This document shows, in pieces, positions 23,508 through 31,550 of a stretch of 64,000 nt of DNA. Where the stretch lies: the NCBI RefSeq assembly GCF_011299575.1, contig NZ_CP049863.1:2728001-2792000 (forward strand), read 5' to 3'. The translations under genes and the position numbers were made by a program. Within the stretch, counting starts at the first letter, position 1. Every line of letters starts with the position of its first letter. The notes beneath the pieces are model-generated. The model made no database searches and was not told the origin of the DNA. It saw nothing but the letters and a program-made list of their open reading frames with translations. This stretch comes from Leucobacter viscericola (GTDB lineage Bacteria; Actinomycetota; Actinomycetes; Actinomycetales; Microbacteriaceae).

Positions 23508-23971
23508 CCCCGCAAGAAATTGGTGAGGTGGTCGCGCTCGCTGCGGCTGGCGATCAGTACATGAGCTCCGAGCGCATGACGGGGGAGCGTGTCGCCTTGT
23601 GGGTGTACGCGATCCAGTCAGAAGCGCCAGAGATGACACTGGCTGAGGCTCGAGACACTATCGCGCACTATTACGCGAGGGTCGGGAAGTCGCTGCAAGT
23701 CGATGAGTTGATCAGTCTGTGGGAGCAACGGTCGGGGAAAGCACAGCGGGCGGTCGAGATTGCTCGTGATGTGCGTGTGGCGCGCTCGCTTGGGTTTGTG
23801 TCGCGCGACTGGCACGAGAAACGGGCACTCCCGCGGGAAGCTCTCGCGAAGCTCGCTGAGTATCGAGAGGCGCAGAAGTTGGAACGCGAACAGGTCGAAT
23901 CAAGCTACATGCTCGGCACCACGAACGCGTCACCGCTTGCGCTTGATGTCGGGAGACAGGTCGATGGATGA
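23504..23971 (+). CDS. Hypothetical replication-associated protein (loader-like)
   Basis: 155 residues, overlapping the replication gene by four bases. The first 70 residues (ALWVYAIQSEAPEMTLAEAR, DTIAHYYAR) resemble small phage helicase-associated proteins with no Walker motif. The rest is charged helix. Role inferred from position between replication initiator and SSB. Confidence 0.55.
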   Translation: MTPQEIGEVVALAAAGDQYMSSERMTGERVALWVYAIQSEAPEMTLAEARDTIAHYYARVGKSLQVDELISLWEQRSGKAQRAVEIARDVRVARSLGFVSRDWHEKRALPREALAKLAEYREAQKLEREQVESSYMLGTTNASPLALDVGRQVDG

Positions 23972-24287
23972 GGTTCAGATATTGGCGGCGCGTCCGTTGG
24001 TGGCCCGGTTTGTTGCGGCGGTCAGGAATGGTGACGCGGACGATGTTGAGGCGGTGTGCAGCGAGGTTGCGCACCGCTTCGGTGTTTGTGGGCCTCAAGC
24101 ACTCGCGGTACTCACCGCGGGTGTCCTGATCGAGCAGCAAGCAATCGCGGCCCGTGCGAGCCGTGAAGCAACCAGGTATGCCGAGGCGTACATGGAACAG
24201 AAAAACAAGGTGACGGAACTCCGTGGCCTTTTGGATACGGCAGCATCACGGATGCCTGCCGGCAACAGCAGATTGAGGGCAGTATGA
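23964..24287 (+). CDS. Hypothetical helical protein
   Basis: 107 residues from ATG 23964, inside the upstream stop region. Helical throughout, Ala-rich, with a coiled-coil-like end (REATRYAEAYMEQKNKVTEL). It overlaps ssb by four bases, so it belongs to the replication operon. No family recognised. Confidence 0.5.
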   Translation: MDEVQILAARPLVARFVAAVRNGDADDVEAVCSEVAHRFGVCGPQALAVLTAGVLIEQQAIAARASREATRYAEAYMEQKNKVTELRGLLDTAASRMPAGNSRLRAV

Positions 24288-24742
24288 GCAAAGCAACCAC
24301 AGTTTTCGAGGGATTCGCGGCAGAACCGAAAACCCGGGTCTCTCAGCAGGGGAAAAGGCTGCTTGATATTTCGGTGGCCCACACGCCGCGACGATTCAAC
24401 AAGCAGACAAACGAGTGGGAAGACGAACTAGATCGTGACGGCGAGAAGATCACGACGTGGGCGCAAGCGACCTTCTTTGACGAGATGGCAACGCATCTAG
24501 CGTCGGTTGTTTCGAAGGGGACAGAAGTCAGGATCGAAGGGGAGCCGCGACTGTCGGCATACATCGACAACAGCGGGAAACCTCGACCGAGCCTCGAACT
24601 GCGGTTCGCGCGCCTGACGCTTGTGCCTCGCCCGCCTCGCCAGGACGGTCCTGGCACGAGTTCAGGGGCACCCGAGGGGCAGAGTGCTTGGGGGCAACCA
24701 GCAGGCGCTCAAAACAGCTTTGACGATGAACAACCATTCTAA
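24284..24742 (+). CDS. ssb: Single-stranded DNA-binding protein
   Basis: 152 residues. The OB-fold spans 1-115 (EPKTRVSQQGKRLLDISVAH, ITTWAQATFFDEMATHLASV, KGTEVRIEGEP). A Gly/Pro/Gln linker leads to the acidic tip DDEQPF, the partner-docking tail of bacterial SSBs. It protects single strands during phage replication and recombination. Confidence 0.92.
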   Translation: MSKATTVFEGFAAEPKTRVSQQGKRLLDISVAHTPRRFNKQTNEWEDELDRDGEKITTWAQATFFDEMATHLASVVSKGTEVRIEGEPRLSAYIDNSGKPRPSLELRFARLTLVPRPPRQDGPGTSSGAPEGQSAWGQPAGAQNSFDDEQPF

Positions 24743-24755
24743 GGAGAATCAGAAC

Positions 24756-25925
24756 ATGGAACACCTCAGCAAGCAAGTAATCTCGTGGGCCTCAATCCTT
24801 GACGAGAACACGCGCGAGCAAGCAATCATGACCGGCACCATGCCATTCATCTACCCGCACATCGCGATCATGCCCGACGCGCACCTCGGCAAGGGTGCAA
24901 CGGTCGGGTCAGTGATCCCGACACGGGGCGCGATCATCCCAGCAGCAGTGGGTGTGGACATTGGGTGCGGCATGATTGCCGTTCGAACCCAGTTCACTGC
25001 CGACGATATTGCGGGACTCGACCGCAGTACGCTTCGTACCGCAATCGAGAAGGCAATTCCGCTGTCTGCTGGGAAGTACAACATGGACCTCTCCCCATCA
25101 GCGGCTGCGCGAACCAACACACTTGACGCGGACGCGAGACTGGCTGGCTTCGATCCGGCTTCGTATGTCGGGAACTGGAAACTCCATCTCGGTACGCTCG
25201 GGTCGGGGAACCATTTCATTGAGGTGTCACTTGATCAGGATGACCGCGTGTGGCTATTCCTGCACTCTGGTTCCCGCGGTATTGGGAACCGGATCGCGCA
25301 GCACCACATCAAGGTTGCGCAGGAACAATGCGCCAGCCGGTTCATCGAGCTCCCGCACACCGACCTCGCTTATCTCGTAGAGGGCGAAGCGGAGTTCGAC
25401 CGGTACATTGCCGAACTGCGGTGGGCTCAAGAGTTCGCTTTCCAGAACCGTGCCGAAATGATGGACCGCGTTCGCTACTGCTTCGAAAAGTGGGCTGGTG
25501 CACTGATCGAGACTGAGCTTGTCGTGAACTGCCACCACAACTACACCGAACAAGAAAACCATTTCGGGTCGAATGTGTGGCTCTCCCGCAAGGGCGCTAT
25601 CGACGCAGCCGAAGGCGTGTGGGGACTCATCCCGGGATCGATGGGGGACCGCTCCTACGTCGTGAAGGGCAAAGGCAACAAGGTCGCGCTCTGCTCGGCA
25701 CCTCACGGGGCGGGCCGTCAATACTCACGCTCGGCAGCACGCAAACGGTTCACACAAGACGAACTACGCGCGGCAATGGGTGACATCGAGTACCGCGATA
25801 CGCCCGAGTTCATTGACGAGATCCCCGCAGCTTACAAACCGATTGATGTGGTGATGCAAGACGCGGATCCGCTCGTGGAAGTTGTGTACGAGCTTCGACA
25901 GATCGTCAACGTGAAGGGCGACTAA
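24756..25925 (+). CDS. rtcB: RtcB-family RNA ligase
   Basis: 389 residues from ATG 24756 (AAGGAGAAT upstream). It has all RtcB hallmarks: GVDIGCGM (D68, C71), GSGNHF (H153), LHSGSRGIG (H170), the HHN at 260-262, GSMGDRSYVV and APHGAGR with the guanylylated His (H317). RtcB joins 2',3'-cyclic phosphate and 5'-OH ends, as left by tRNA anticodon nucleases. It follows ssb in the same operon and ends before two hairpins. Prophage carriage suggests repair of cleaved tRNAs from host defence, or from the phage's own MuF toxin. Confidence 0.93.
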   Translation: MEHLSKQVISWASILDENTREQAIMTGTMPFIYPHIAIMPDAHLGKGATVGSVIPTRGAIIPAAVGVDIGCGMIAVRTQFTADDIAGLDRSTLRTAIEKAIPLSAGKYNMDLSPSAAARTNTLDADARLAGFDPASYVGNWKLHLGTLGSGNHFIEVSLDQDDRVWLFLHSGSRGIGNRIAQHHIKVAQEQCASRFIELPHTDLAYLVEGEAEFDRYIAELRWAQEFAFQNRAEMMDRVRYCFEKWAGALIETELVVNCHHNYTEQENHFGSNVWLSRKGAIDAAEGVWGLIPGSMGDRSYVVKGKGNKVALCSAPHGAGRQYSRSAARKRFTQDELRAAMGDIEYRDTPEFIDEIPAAYKPIDVVMQDADPLVEVVYELRQIVNVKGD

Positions 25926-25946
25926 CGCCCGTCATTTGCAGTATCT

Positions 25947-26003
25947 AGCCCCGCCAAGAGAGCGGGGCTTCGTGTTTCCCGGGGGCCGCATCGTGTGGCC
26001 CCC
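25947..26003 (+). terminator. Two consecutive hairpins after rtcB
   Basis: AGCCCCGC/GCGGGGCT (25947-25954 with 25962-25969) is followed by TTCGTGTTT. A second, GGGGGCC/GGCCCCC (25981-25987 with 25997-26003), precedes TCGTTTTA. Likely end of the replication operon. Confidence 0.75.
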
Positions 26004-26025
26004 GCAGTCGTTTTAGGAGAAGTTG

Positions 26026-26289
26026 ATGAAGATTTACGCGTTCGCGAGCAGGTTTGCACGCGGAGGTGCCTACCTGGTGGTGGGCACCAACATTCGAGAT
26101 GCCGCACTCAAGATCGAAAGGTCTTTAGGTCGCCGTCCAACGATGGGCAACACGGCGACCGCGAGCGACCTGGCCAACTGTGACCAATCGCAACTCACGG
26201 AAGACGAGTGCGCGATTTTGGGGGAGCGGCTACGTGAAGCCGAGGCTGACGCGGCTCGGGTTCTCGCGCAGATAGGACAAACGAAATGA
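26026..26289 (+). CDS. Small hypothetical phage protein
   Basis: 87 residues from ATG 26026 (TTAGGAGAAG upstream). N-terminal strand (MKIYAFASRFA), then acidic helix (LREAEADAARVLAQIG). No family recognised. Confidence 0.5.
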   Translation: MKIYAFASRFARGGAYLVVGTNIRDAALKIERSLGRRPTMGNTATASDLANCDQSQLTEDECAILGERLREAEADAARVLAQIGQTK

Positions 26290-26732
26290 CGATACCAAAA
26301 CGCAAAACTCGCCGAACTGACTGGCTAGACGCTGAGTTCAAGGAGCAACTTGAGAATCAGTCGTTCGAATCAGGCCTCAACGCCAAGCTCTCGAAACGAG
26401 TTGTTGGGGTGGCTTGGCAAATCCTGCCACAAACGACTGCCGTCTATGACGGTGTACTTCAAGGGGCACGTAACACGTACTGGGTAAACCCGGACGGCGA
26501 AGTTTTGCACGTCGGTCACGCGAGCGAACACAACTGGCGTGAGGAAGGAAAGCTCGCTCAACGCGGCCCTTGGTTTCGGCTCCCCGACGAGGCGCTGGAA
26601 AGACACAAACAACACTGGGCCCGTGAAGTAGACGCAGCCAACGAACAACGTGACGCAGCCGTAAAGGAGCTTGCGGAACTGAAAGACAAGCTGGCAAAGC
26701 TTATCGGGTATGAAAGTTGTGAGGAATGGTGA
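26286..26732 (+). CDS. Hypothetical phage protein with C-terminal coiled coil
   Basis: 148 residues, overlapping upstream by four bases. Basic N-terminus (PKRKTRRTDW), a beta-rich middle (YWVNPDGEVLHVGHASE) and a C-terminal coiled coil (AVKELAELKDKLAKLIG). Unknown function. Confidence 0.5.
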   Translation: MTIPKRKTRRTDWLDAEFKEQLENQSFESGLNAKLSKRVVGVAWQILPQTTAVYDGVLQGARNTYWVNPDGEVLHVGHASEHNWREEGKLAQRGPWFRLPDEALERHKQHWAREVDAANEQRDAAVKELAELKDKLAKLIGYESCEEW

Positions 26733-27385
26733 TGACGATGACACCAGAACAGAAACGCGAACGGATTGACGAAGCGCGAAAGTTGCTGAAGGACTTCGGT
26801 GGTGGATATCAGGACTATCCAGGTGGCCCAACTCGCGAGTACCTCGGGTTCGACGTGATTGCGCGATTGGTTGGCGCTTTGGAAGCGACACCTGACACAC
26901 CAGACGAGAACGATCGAGAAGCGCTGAAGCGTATAGCTGAGGTCGCGAGCGTGCAGCACCTCAAAGATTCAATTGCTGAGTACAAGGCCGTAACCGGCAT
27001 CGAAGAAAAGCCGAGCGATTGGGAGCTTGAGTTTTGGCACGCAGGTTACAAGTGCGGTGCCCTGGCGATGATCGATCACCAGCTTTCTCGTGCTGCTGTA
27101 CCCGAAGCGACAGAACCGGGACGAACACTTTTCTACGCGCCAAAAGTGCGAAACGGCTCGGTCACGGCAGCCCCGGAGGGCTTCTCGCAAGCCAGGTGGC
27201 ATCAGAGCGCAATCGGGGACACGGGATGCTCCCACAATCTCCCGGGCCGTCTGTACGTCGTGCAGTGCGAATGGTGCCCGAAAGCGTTTGCCGCCAACAC
27301 GAAAACGGAGGCAATGGACATGTTCCGTGAGCACGAGAGCGAAATGCTCTCGCCAGCACTGGAGAGGGCGAGTGATGGCAACTGA
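26732..27385 (+). CDS. Hypothetical phage protein with zinc-finger-like end
   Basis: 217 residues from ATG 26732, overlapping the previous stop. Helical N-terminus; residues 150-205 contain C-S-H...VQCEWCPKAFAANTKTEA...FREHES, a C2H2-like spacing that could bind zinc. No family named. Confidence 0.5.
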   Translation: MTMTPEQKRERIDEARKLLKDFGGGYQDYPGGPTREYLGFDVIARLVGALEATPDTPDENDREALKRIAEVASVQHLKDSIAEYKAVTGIEEKPSDWELEFWHAGYKCGALAMIDHQLSRAAVPEATEPGRTLFYAPKVRNGSVTAAPEGFSQARWHQSAIGDTGCSHNLPGRLYVVQCEWCPKAFAANTKTEAMDMFREHESEMLSPALERASDGN

Positions 27386-27773
27386 GCGCGACATGCTGAA
27401 CCTGCTCGGCAAGCGATACACGAGCATTCGGCCAGGGGCGCTCGCGGATCGCTGGGTGCGGGCGGAACACGTGCGCCGCACTCTCGGGGATCGTTTCGGC
27501 AACTACATTGCCGATTTCATGGCGCTTGATAAATGGCCCGGGATACCCTATGGATCCAGCATGGCCGTTCATTGGCATGAGGTGAAGGTTAGCCGGTCCG
27601 ACTGGCTTGCTGAGCTACGGGAGGCGCGCGCCGCCATCGAGAGAGTACGCGCGTTACATCATGTACCAGTTGAGCCGTCACGCGACCGGCGCTTTAGCCA
27701 TCGAGACGAGGAATGCGTGTCGTGCGGTGAGCTTGCGCCGTGCTCGACCGTCCGGGCAGTCGATGCGAGCTAG
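27375..27773 (+). CDS. PD-(D/E)XK-like (MmcB-type) hypothetical nuclease
   Basis: 132 residues from ATG 27375. IADFMALDKWPGI then AVHWHEVKVSRSDWLAEL gives a D...ExK arrangement with the basic-acidic helix typical of MmcB/VRR-NUC-like PD-(D/E)XK folds. The C-terminus has a CVSCGELAPC motif. No partner genes suggest its substrate. Confidence 0.55.
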   Translation: MATERDMLNLLGKRYTSIRPGALADRWVRAEHVRRTLGDRFGNYIADFMALDKWPGIPYGSSMAVHWHEVKVSRSDWLAELREARAAIERVRALHHVPVEPSRDRRFSHRDEECVSCGELAPCSTVRAVDAS

Positions 27774-27782
27774 TCTGGGGTC

Positions 27783-27965
27783 ATGATTGCTCGCGCCCAT
27801 ATCGCTCTCGACGCCAACAGTGTGCCTCCTGAGGATCGTCACGCCCGTGACCTCTCCGACTACGAAATGGTGGAGGTCACGGGTGAGGGCGCGACATGGG
27901 AGGCAGCAAAAGACGCGTGCGAGATCCCGGAAAACGCGCTCATCATCTCCTGGATCCAAGAATGA
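27783..27965 (+). CDS. Small hypothetical phage protein
   Basis: 60 residues, acidic (SDYEMVEVTGEGATWEAAKD). A short unit resembling a HicB/UPF0150-like fold fragment, but too short to assign. It overlaps the next gene by four bases. Confidence 0.45.
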   Translation: MIARAHIALDANSVPPEDRHARDLSDYEMVEVTGEGATWEAAKDACEIPENALIISWIQE

Positions 27966-28153
27966 TCGACTACGACGCCAGGCTTGCGCTGATTGCTGAG
28001 CAGCACGACGCGGGGTGGACCTCCACGCAGATTCTCGAACACCACGGCATCAGCAAGTCACGCGCGACCGAGCTAGTTCGAAAGGTCAAGCGGAAGCGGC
28101 TGTTTGCTGAAATTGAGGCCCAGAAAACCGGATTGTATAAAAGTAGACAATAG
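27962..28153 (+). CDS. Small HTH protein
   Basis: 63 residues from ATG 27962. IAEQHDAGWTSTQILEHHGI then SKSRATELVRKVKRKR looks like a resolvase-type helix-turn-helix. Its 3' end overlaps the -35 box of the next promoter, so it could act there; inference. Confidence 0.5.
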   Translation: MIDYDARLALIAEQHDAGWTSTQILEHHGISKSRATELVRKVKRKRLFAEIEAQKTGLYKSRQ

Positions 28154-28179
28154 CTCCACTTTGCTGTATATTTATACAC
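28144..28179 (+). promoter_or_regulatory. Internal early promoter with operator-like inverted repeat
   Basis: TAGACA (28144-28149), 17 bp, TATATT (28167-28172) is a near-consensus sigma-70-type promoter. TGTAT-ATTT-ATACA (28166-28179) overlaps the -10 box and start site. AAGGGAGAAG follows before the ATG at 28199. The AT-rich patch stands out from its surroundings. Confidence 0.75.
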
Positions 28180-28198
28180 AACAGCAAGGGAGAAGAAA

Positions 28199-28537
28199 AT
28201 GGCCACCTACGTACGAATCCAAGACCGCAAGCACGGCATTGAGGATCTCCTGCGCGAAGGCCGCGCAAGCCTCCCTATGCGCAACGAAGAAACCGACACC
28301 CGCTATGGTGTCTCCGTCTGCACCAACCTCGAAGCCCTCATGGACTACTACGTACAATGCCCCATCGAAATTGGTGACGACCCCGTAATCATCACCCTCG
28401 AAGGCGACATCGCAGACGATCAGCCCCTCGACGCCGAGTACGGCGAAATCCTCATCAACGCAACCCGCGTCGTCTCCATCGAATCCGCAGAAGACGCAGG
28501 ATTCTTCGACGGCATCAACGCACGCCTCGACAGCTAG
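28199..28537 (+). CDS. Hypothetical acidic phage protein
   Basis: 112 residues, first gene behind the promoter at 28144-28172. Acidic, mixed alpha/beta (VCTNLEALMDYYVQCPIEIG, ADDQPLDAEYGEIL). No family recognised. Its strong own promoter suggests expression independent of the early operon, possibly in the lysogen. Confidence 0.5.
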   Translation: MATYVRIQDRKHGIEDLLREGRASLPMRNEETDTRYGVSVCTNLEALMDYYVQCPIEIGDDPVIITLEGDIADDQPLDAEYGEILINATRVVSIESAEDAGFFDGINARLDS

Positions 28538-28554
28538 CCGACCAAGGAACCATC

Positions 28555-28941
28555 ATGACCACCACCAAACTTCCCGGAGCCAAAGCCTGGCTTGGCCCCG
28601 CAGCGGATGAGATGACCGAATCTCAAATCGAGCGTTTCACCGAGCTAGTAAACCTGTACGACGTGAAAGTGAGATTACGCCGCCCGGACTACGGCACTGC
28701 TACCTATTACGAAGCAGACTACGAAGATGACAACGACGCCGCTTTGACTGCGGCCCTTGAAATCGCAATCGGCACATTCAATCTGGGTGCCCGAGGCCAA
28801 TCGCTCATCCAAGCAAGAATTGACGCATACCAAGGGGCGGTCGTCGCACACCTTGCCGGTGAATCCGAAGTGCAAGCCGCACAAGACGCACGTATTTCCC
28901 GCCTCACACTACGCAAGCAACTCGGGAAGGGCAAAAAATGA
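28555..28941 (+). CDS. Hypothetical phage protein
   Basis: 128 residues. Acidic N-terminal half (YYEADYEDDNDAALTAALEI) and basic C-terminus (SRLTLRKQLGKGKK). It overlaps the following gene by four bases. No recognised domain. Confidence 0.5.
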   Translation: MTTTKLPGAKAWLGPAADEMTESQIERFTELVNLYDVKVRLRRPDYGTATYYEADYEDDNDAALTAALEIAIGTFNLGARGQSLIQARIDAYQGAVVAHLAGESEVQAAQDARISRLTLRKQLGKGKK

Positions 28942-29762
28942 CCCAGCCCGCTAACCCGTCACGACCTCAACGAGGGGCGTTCTTTACCAAAACGGAGAGA
29001 CTGTCAACCTTTATCAAAGCTAACGGCGGTCCCCCGGTCCGTATTTCAGACGACCCCGACGAGGTAGTCCTCGCAAACTTTGTTTACAACGCGAGACACA
29101 GGCACAAACAGGGGGAACTTTCTGCGCAACACATTCAAGCGCTCGATTCCGCTTATCCCGATTGGAACGCCCCACGCAAACGAGGCCGGACCAAGATGGA
29201 CTTGTCGAAGCCCGTCAGGTACAAGAAGTCAGAAGCGGCAATAGCCGCGAGGCTGAAGCGGTATCAGGATTGGGCTACCCGCATTGCCGACTTTGTGGCT
29301 ACAGAACGCAGATGGCCTCGGGATATGGGACACAACCCCAGTCCGGATGAGTTCTCACTTGGACGGCACCTGAAGATGCAACGCGGGCGACATCTCGGCT
29401 GGAAATCAGTCGCTCCACTCAGCGAAACTGAGCGACATATTTTGGACGCCATAATTCCCGGGTGGGATGCCGAAGAGTTCTCCACGAGAACTCTTCCTCA
29501 GTCAACTAACGAAAGATGTGAGATACCCGGGTGTGAAAACCCTACGCGAAAGATGGGACTCTGCAGCCAGCACTACAGGGAAGACCTCGAGCGTCGGCAA
29601 GCCCAAGGGACACAGAAAACTTGGAAAGCATGGACGCCTGAGGAAGACGCTTTGGTAATGGACGAAAAACTCAGCGGGCCAGTTGTTGCAGAGCGGATTG
29701 GGCGCACGTTGCCGTCAATCTACGCACGCCGGTTGATACTCAAAAAGCAAGAAAGTAGTTAG
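28938..29762 (+). CDS. Helicase-associated (HA) repeat protein with zinc finger and Myb-like HTH
   Basis: 274 residues. Two units carry the HA pattern: about 15-75 (FIKANGGPPVR...YNARHRHKQGELS...DSAYPDW) and 97-175 (RIADFVATERRWPRD...SLGRHLKMQRGRHLGW...IIPGW). A CEIPGCENP...GLCSQHY zinc-finger-like motif lies near 195-215. The end (WTPEEDALVMDEKLSGPVVA) is a SANT/Myb-type helix-turn-helix. HA domains bind nucleic acids and usually occur in helicases; standing alone here they suggest a DNA-binding regulator. Confidence 0.65.
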   Translation: MTQPANPSRPQRGAFFTKTERLSTFIKANGGPPVRISDDPDEVVLANFVYNARHRHKQGELSAQHIQALDSAYPDWNAPRKRGRTKMDLSKPVRYKKSEAAIAARLKRYQDWATRIADFVATERRWPRDMGHNPSPDEFSLGRHLKMQRGRHLGWKSVAPLSETERHILDAIIPGWDAEEFSTRTLPQSTNERCEIPGCENPTRKMGLCSQHYREDLERRQAQGTQKTWKAWTPEEDALVMDEKLSGPVVAERIGRTLPSIYARRLILKKQESS

Positions 29763-29765
29763 GCC

Positions 29766-30266
29766 GTGTCAGCAGAAGCAATAGCGCTCGCATGTGCCGG
29801 ATTCTCTGACCGTGAGATCGAGCGCAGAACGGGATTGCATCGCAAACAGGTTGCGAAATTGCGTCAACAACACGACCTCCCCGCTTGGACCGCGCCGCTG
29901 CCTGCACACGGCACCCCAGCCCGTCACCGGAGGGGTTGCGAGTGCAGAAAGTGCGATGCCGCATACCGCGCAATGAAGCGAGACGGCTACGAAAGGACCG
30001 GCCCATCTCATCAGCCCATGCCTGCCGAGAAGTCTGCTTCGCTAACCGCTCGCGCACGACACGCTCAACGCGAGACAGCACGCGCAGCAACACGATGGCG
30101 TGAGCCCTGGACCCCTGAAGAACTCACCATCGCTTTGGACTACCGGAACACCGCTACCGCAGCCGCTCTCAAAATTGGTCGCTCTCTCGGAGCCGTCCGA
30201 CACATCAGACGCCGACACAAAGCGGCACCAGATATGCTCCCACACCGGCCTCGCAATTCACACTAA
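29766..30266 (+). CDS. HTH regulatory protein with WTPEEL motif
   Basis: 166 residues from GTG 29766, four bases after the HA-repeat gene. An N-terminal resolvase-like helix-turn-helix (FSDREIERRTGLHRKQVAKL) is followed by a CECRKCD zinc-like motif. The C-terminal part (WTPEELTIALDYRNTATAAA) resembles the Myb-like end of the preceding protein, so the two may be related in origin. Probably DNA-binding. Confidence 0.6.
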   Translation: MSAEAIALACAGFSDREIERRTGLHRKQVAKLRQQHDLPAWTAPLPAHGTPARHRRGCECRKCDAAYRAMKRDGYERTGPSHQPMPAEKSASLTARARHAQRETARAATRWREPWTPEELTIALDYRNTATAAALKIGRSLGAVRHIRRRHKAAPDMLPHRPRNSH

Positions 30267-30306
30267 CCCCTAGCTGAACAGCACTGGTCAGGCGTATTCT
30301 GCCTGC

Positions 30307-30933
30307 ATGTGTGCATCATATGGACTCAGCGGTAACGGCGAGCGGATCGAGCTACCCCGCGGGCTTGAGCCGATGGATGACCGAGACTCGCAGCAACTCT
30401 TGTCAGATTGGATGGAGCAGCGCAGCGGGAGCGCGAAGATCACCGGCAAGAACGCGGTCAATCTGAACCCGATCATTCGCGCGAACTCTGCCGGTGAGCA
30501 AGAGTTGCTGATGGCGTGGTGGTGGATCTGGCTCGACGGATCAGGGCCGGTCAAATTCAGCGCCTTCAACAGCCGCGATGACAAACTCCTACGCTCATGG
30601 AAGCGCCCCTTTCAGCACCGCGCAATCCTCCCCGCATCCTGGTACGTCGAAAAGAAAGGCCGCTTCCACCTCCCCGAGCACGAACCATTCGGGATCGCGG
30701 CACTCACGAATACGATTACTCGAGAAGACGGCACCGAGCTCGTCACCTATTCAATGGTGACTCGCGACGCTGTAGGTGAGGCTGCCGACTATTGGCCACG
30801 CATGCCACTCGTGCTCCCACAATCCCTCTACAGCGAATGGCTCGACCCCGAACGCCCCGGCGACGAAAGTCTCGTGTCAGAAGTACAGCACGGCTCCGAC
30901 GAAATCTCACGAACACTCACCGCCGCGGTGTGA
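30307..30933 (+). CDS. Divergent SRAP/YedK (HMCES-like) protein
   Basis: 208 residues. Met-Cys2 start (catalytic Cys after Met removal), NLNPIIRAN near 52 and FNSRDDKL near 87 match SRAP domain proteins, which crosslink to abasic sites in single-stranded DNA. Canonical GFYEW is WYVEK here (112-116) and canonical HxRMP is WPRMP (163-167), so the usual active-site Glu is displaced and the His is absent. The crosslink might form but not reverse. It sits just after DNA-binding genes at the end of the early operon. Confidence 0.8.
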   Translation: MCASYGLSGNGERIELPRGLEPMDDRDSQQLLSDWMEQRSGSAKITGKNAVNLNPIIRANSAGEQELLMAWWWIWLDGSGPVKFSAFNSRDDKLLRSWKRPFQHRAILPASWYVEKKGRFHLPEHEPFGIAALTNTITREDGTELVTYSMVTRDAVGEAADYWPRMPLVLPQSLYSEWLDPERPGDESLVSEVQHGSDEISRTLTAAV

Positions 30934-30981
30934 ATGTCAGAGCCACCAGATACTCTCGAGCCCTAGTCTCAGGAGGGTGCC

Positions 30982-31251
30982 GTGCCGCAAATCAATCTGA
31001 TCCAGATAGAAACCAACGTCTGGGTCGTGCTGCGCGAATTTAGACAGCAACCCAAAGCCGTCATCCACAAAATTACTGACACAACCGGTGCGGACCGCTA
31101 CATGGTGATGAGATGGGAGCCCGACCCAGCACAGCGCCGCATGACGGGGATCTACAACGACCTGACCGAGGCCGAGAAAACAGTGCCGTGGCCGAGCACC
31201 CGCCCGAACACCCAAAGCAACCGCGGTGTCGGGCCAGGCGGCTACCAATAA
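30982..31251 (+). CDS. Small hypothetical phage protein
   Basis: 89 residues from GTG 30982 (CAGGAGGGTGCC upstream). Beta-rich (NLIQIETNVWVVLREF, RYMVMRWEPDPAQRRM) with a disordered Gly/Pro end. Last rightward gene before the central terminator. Confidence 0.5.
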   Translation: MPQINLIQIETNVWVVLREFRQQPKAVIHKITDTTGADRYMVMRWEPDPAQRRMTGIYNDLTEAEKTVPWPSTRPNTQSNRGVGPGGYQ

Positions 31252-31261
31252 ACACAAAAAG

Positions 31262-31300
31262 ACCCCCTCACCTGATCCCGTTGGGATTGAGTGAGGGGGT
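31262..31300. terminator. Bidirectional terminator between early and late regions
   Basis: A perfect 10-bp stem ACCCCCTCAC/GTGAGGGGGT (31262-31271 with 31291-31300) encloses an inner ATCCC/GGGAT stem. It is followed by TTTCG and preceded by AAAAAG, so it can serve both strands. It lies between the convergent ends at 31251 and 31311. Confidence 0.88.
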
Positions 31301-31310
31301 TTCGCTGTTT

Positions 31311-31550
31311 CTACACACTGTCTTCAGCGTCGCGAGTGACAAGCGAGGCAGTCCCGCGGTCGCCGAACGAATCGGACCCCACCGAAGTGAGGATCGACAC
31401 GAGCGCCGCTAGACCGGCTACCGAGAAAAGCTGAAGCCAGTCAATCCCGAGTAACCCAGTCGCGCCCGCGGTGAGCAAAGCTACCGCGGCCTGAGCAAAT
31501 GTCTTCACTGCACGCTCGCCAGCATCTTTCCAAAACTGCTTCTCGAACAT
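31311..31550 (-). CDS. Holin
   Basis: 79 residues, last late gene. Two hydrophobic segments (about 16-34: TFAQAAVALLTAGATGLLG; 38-55: LQLFSVAGLAALVSIL) and a charged C-terminus (GDRGTASLVTRDAEDSV) match the r1t-type actinophage holins. It is adjacent to the endolysin module and permeabilises the membrane for lysis. Confidence 0.8.
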   Translation of the reverse strand: MFEKQFWKDAGERAVKTFAQAAVALLTAGATGLLGIDWLQLFSVAGLAALVSILTSVGSDSFGDRGTASLVTRDAEDSV

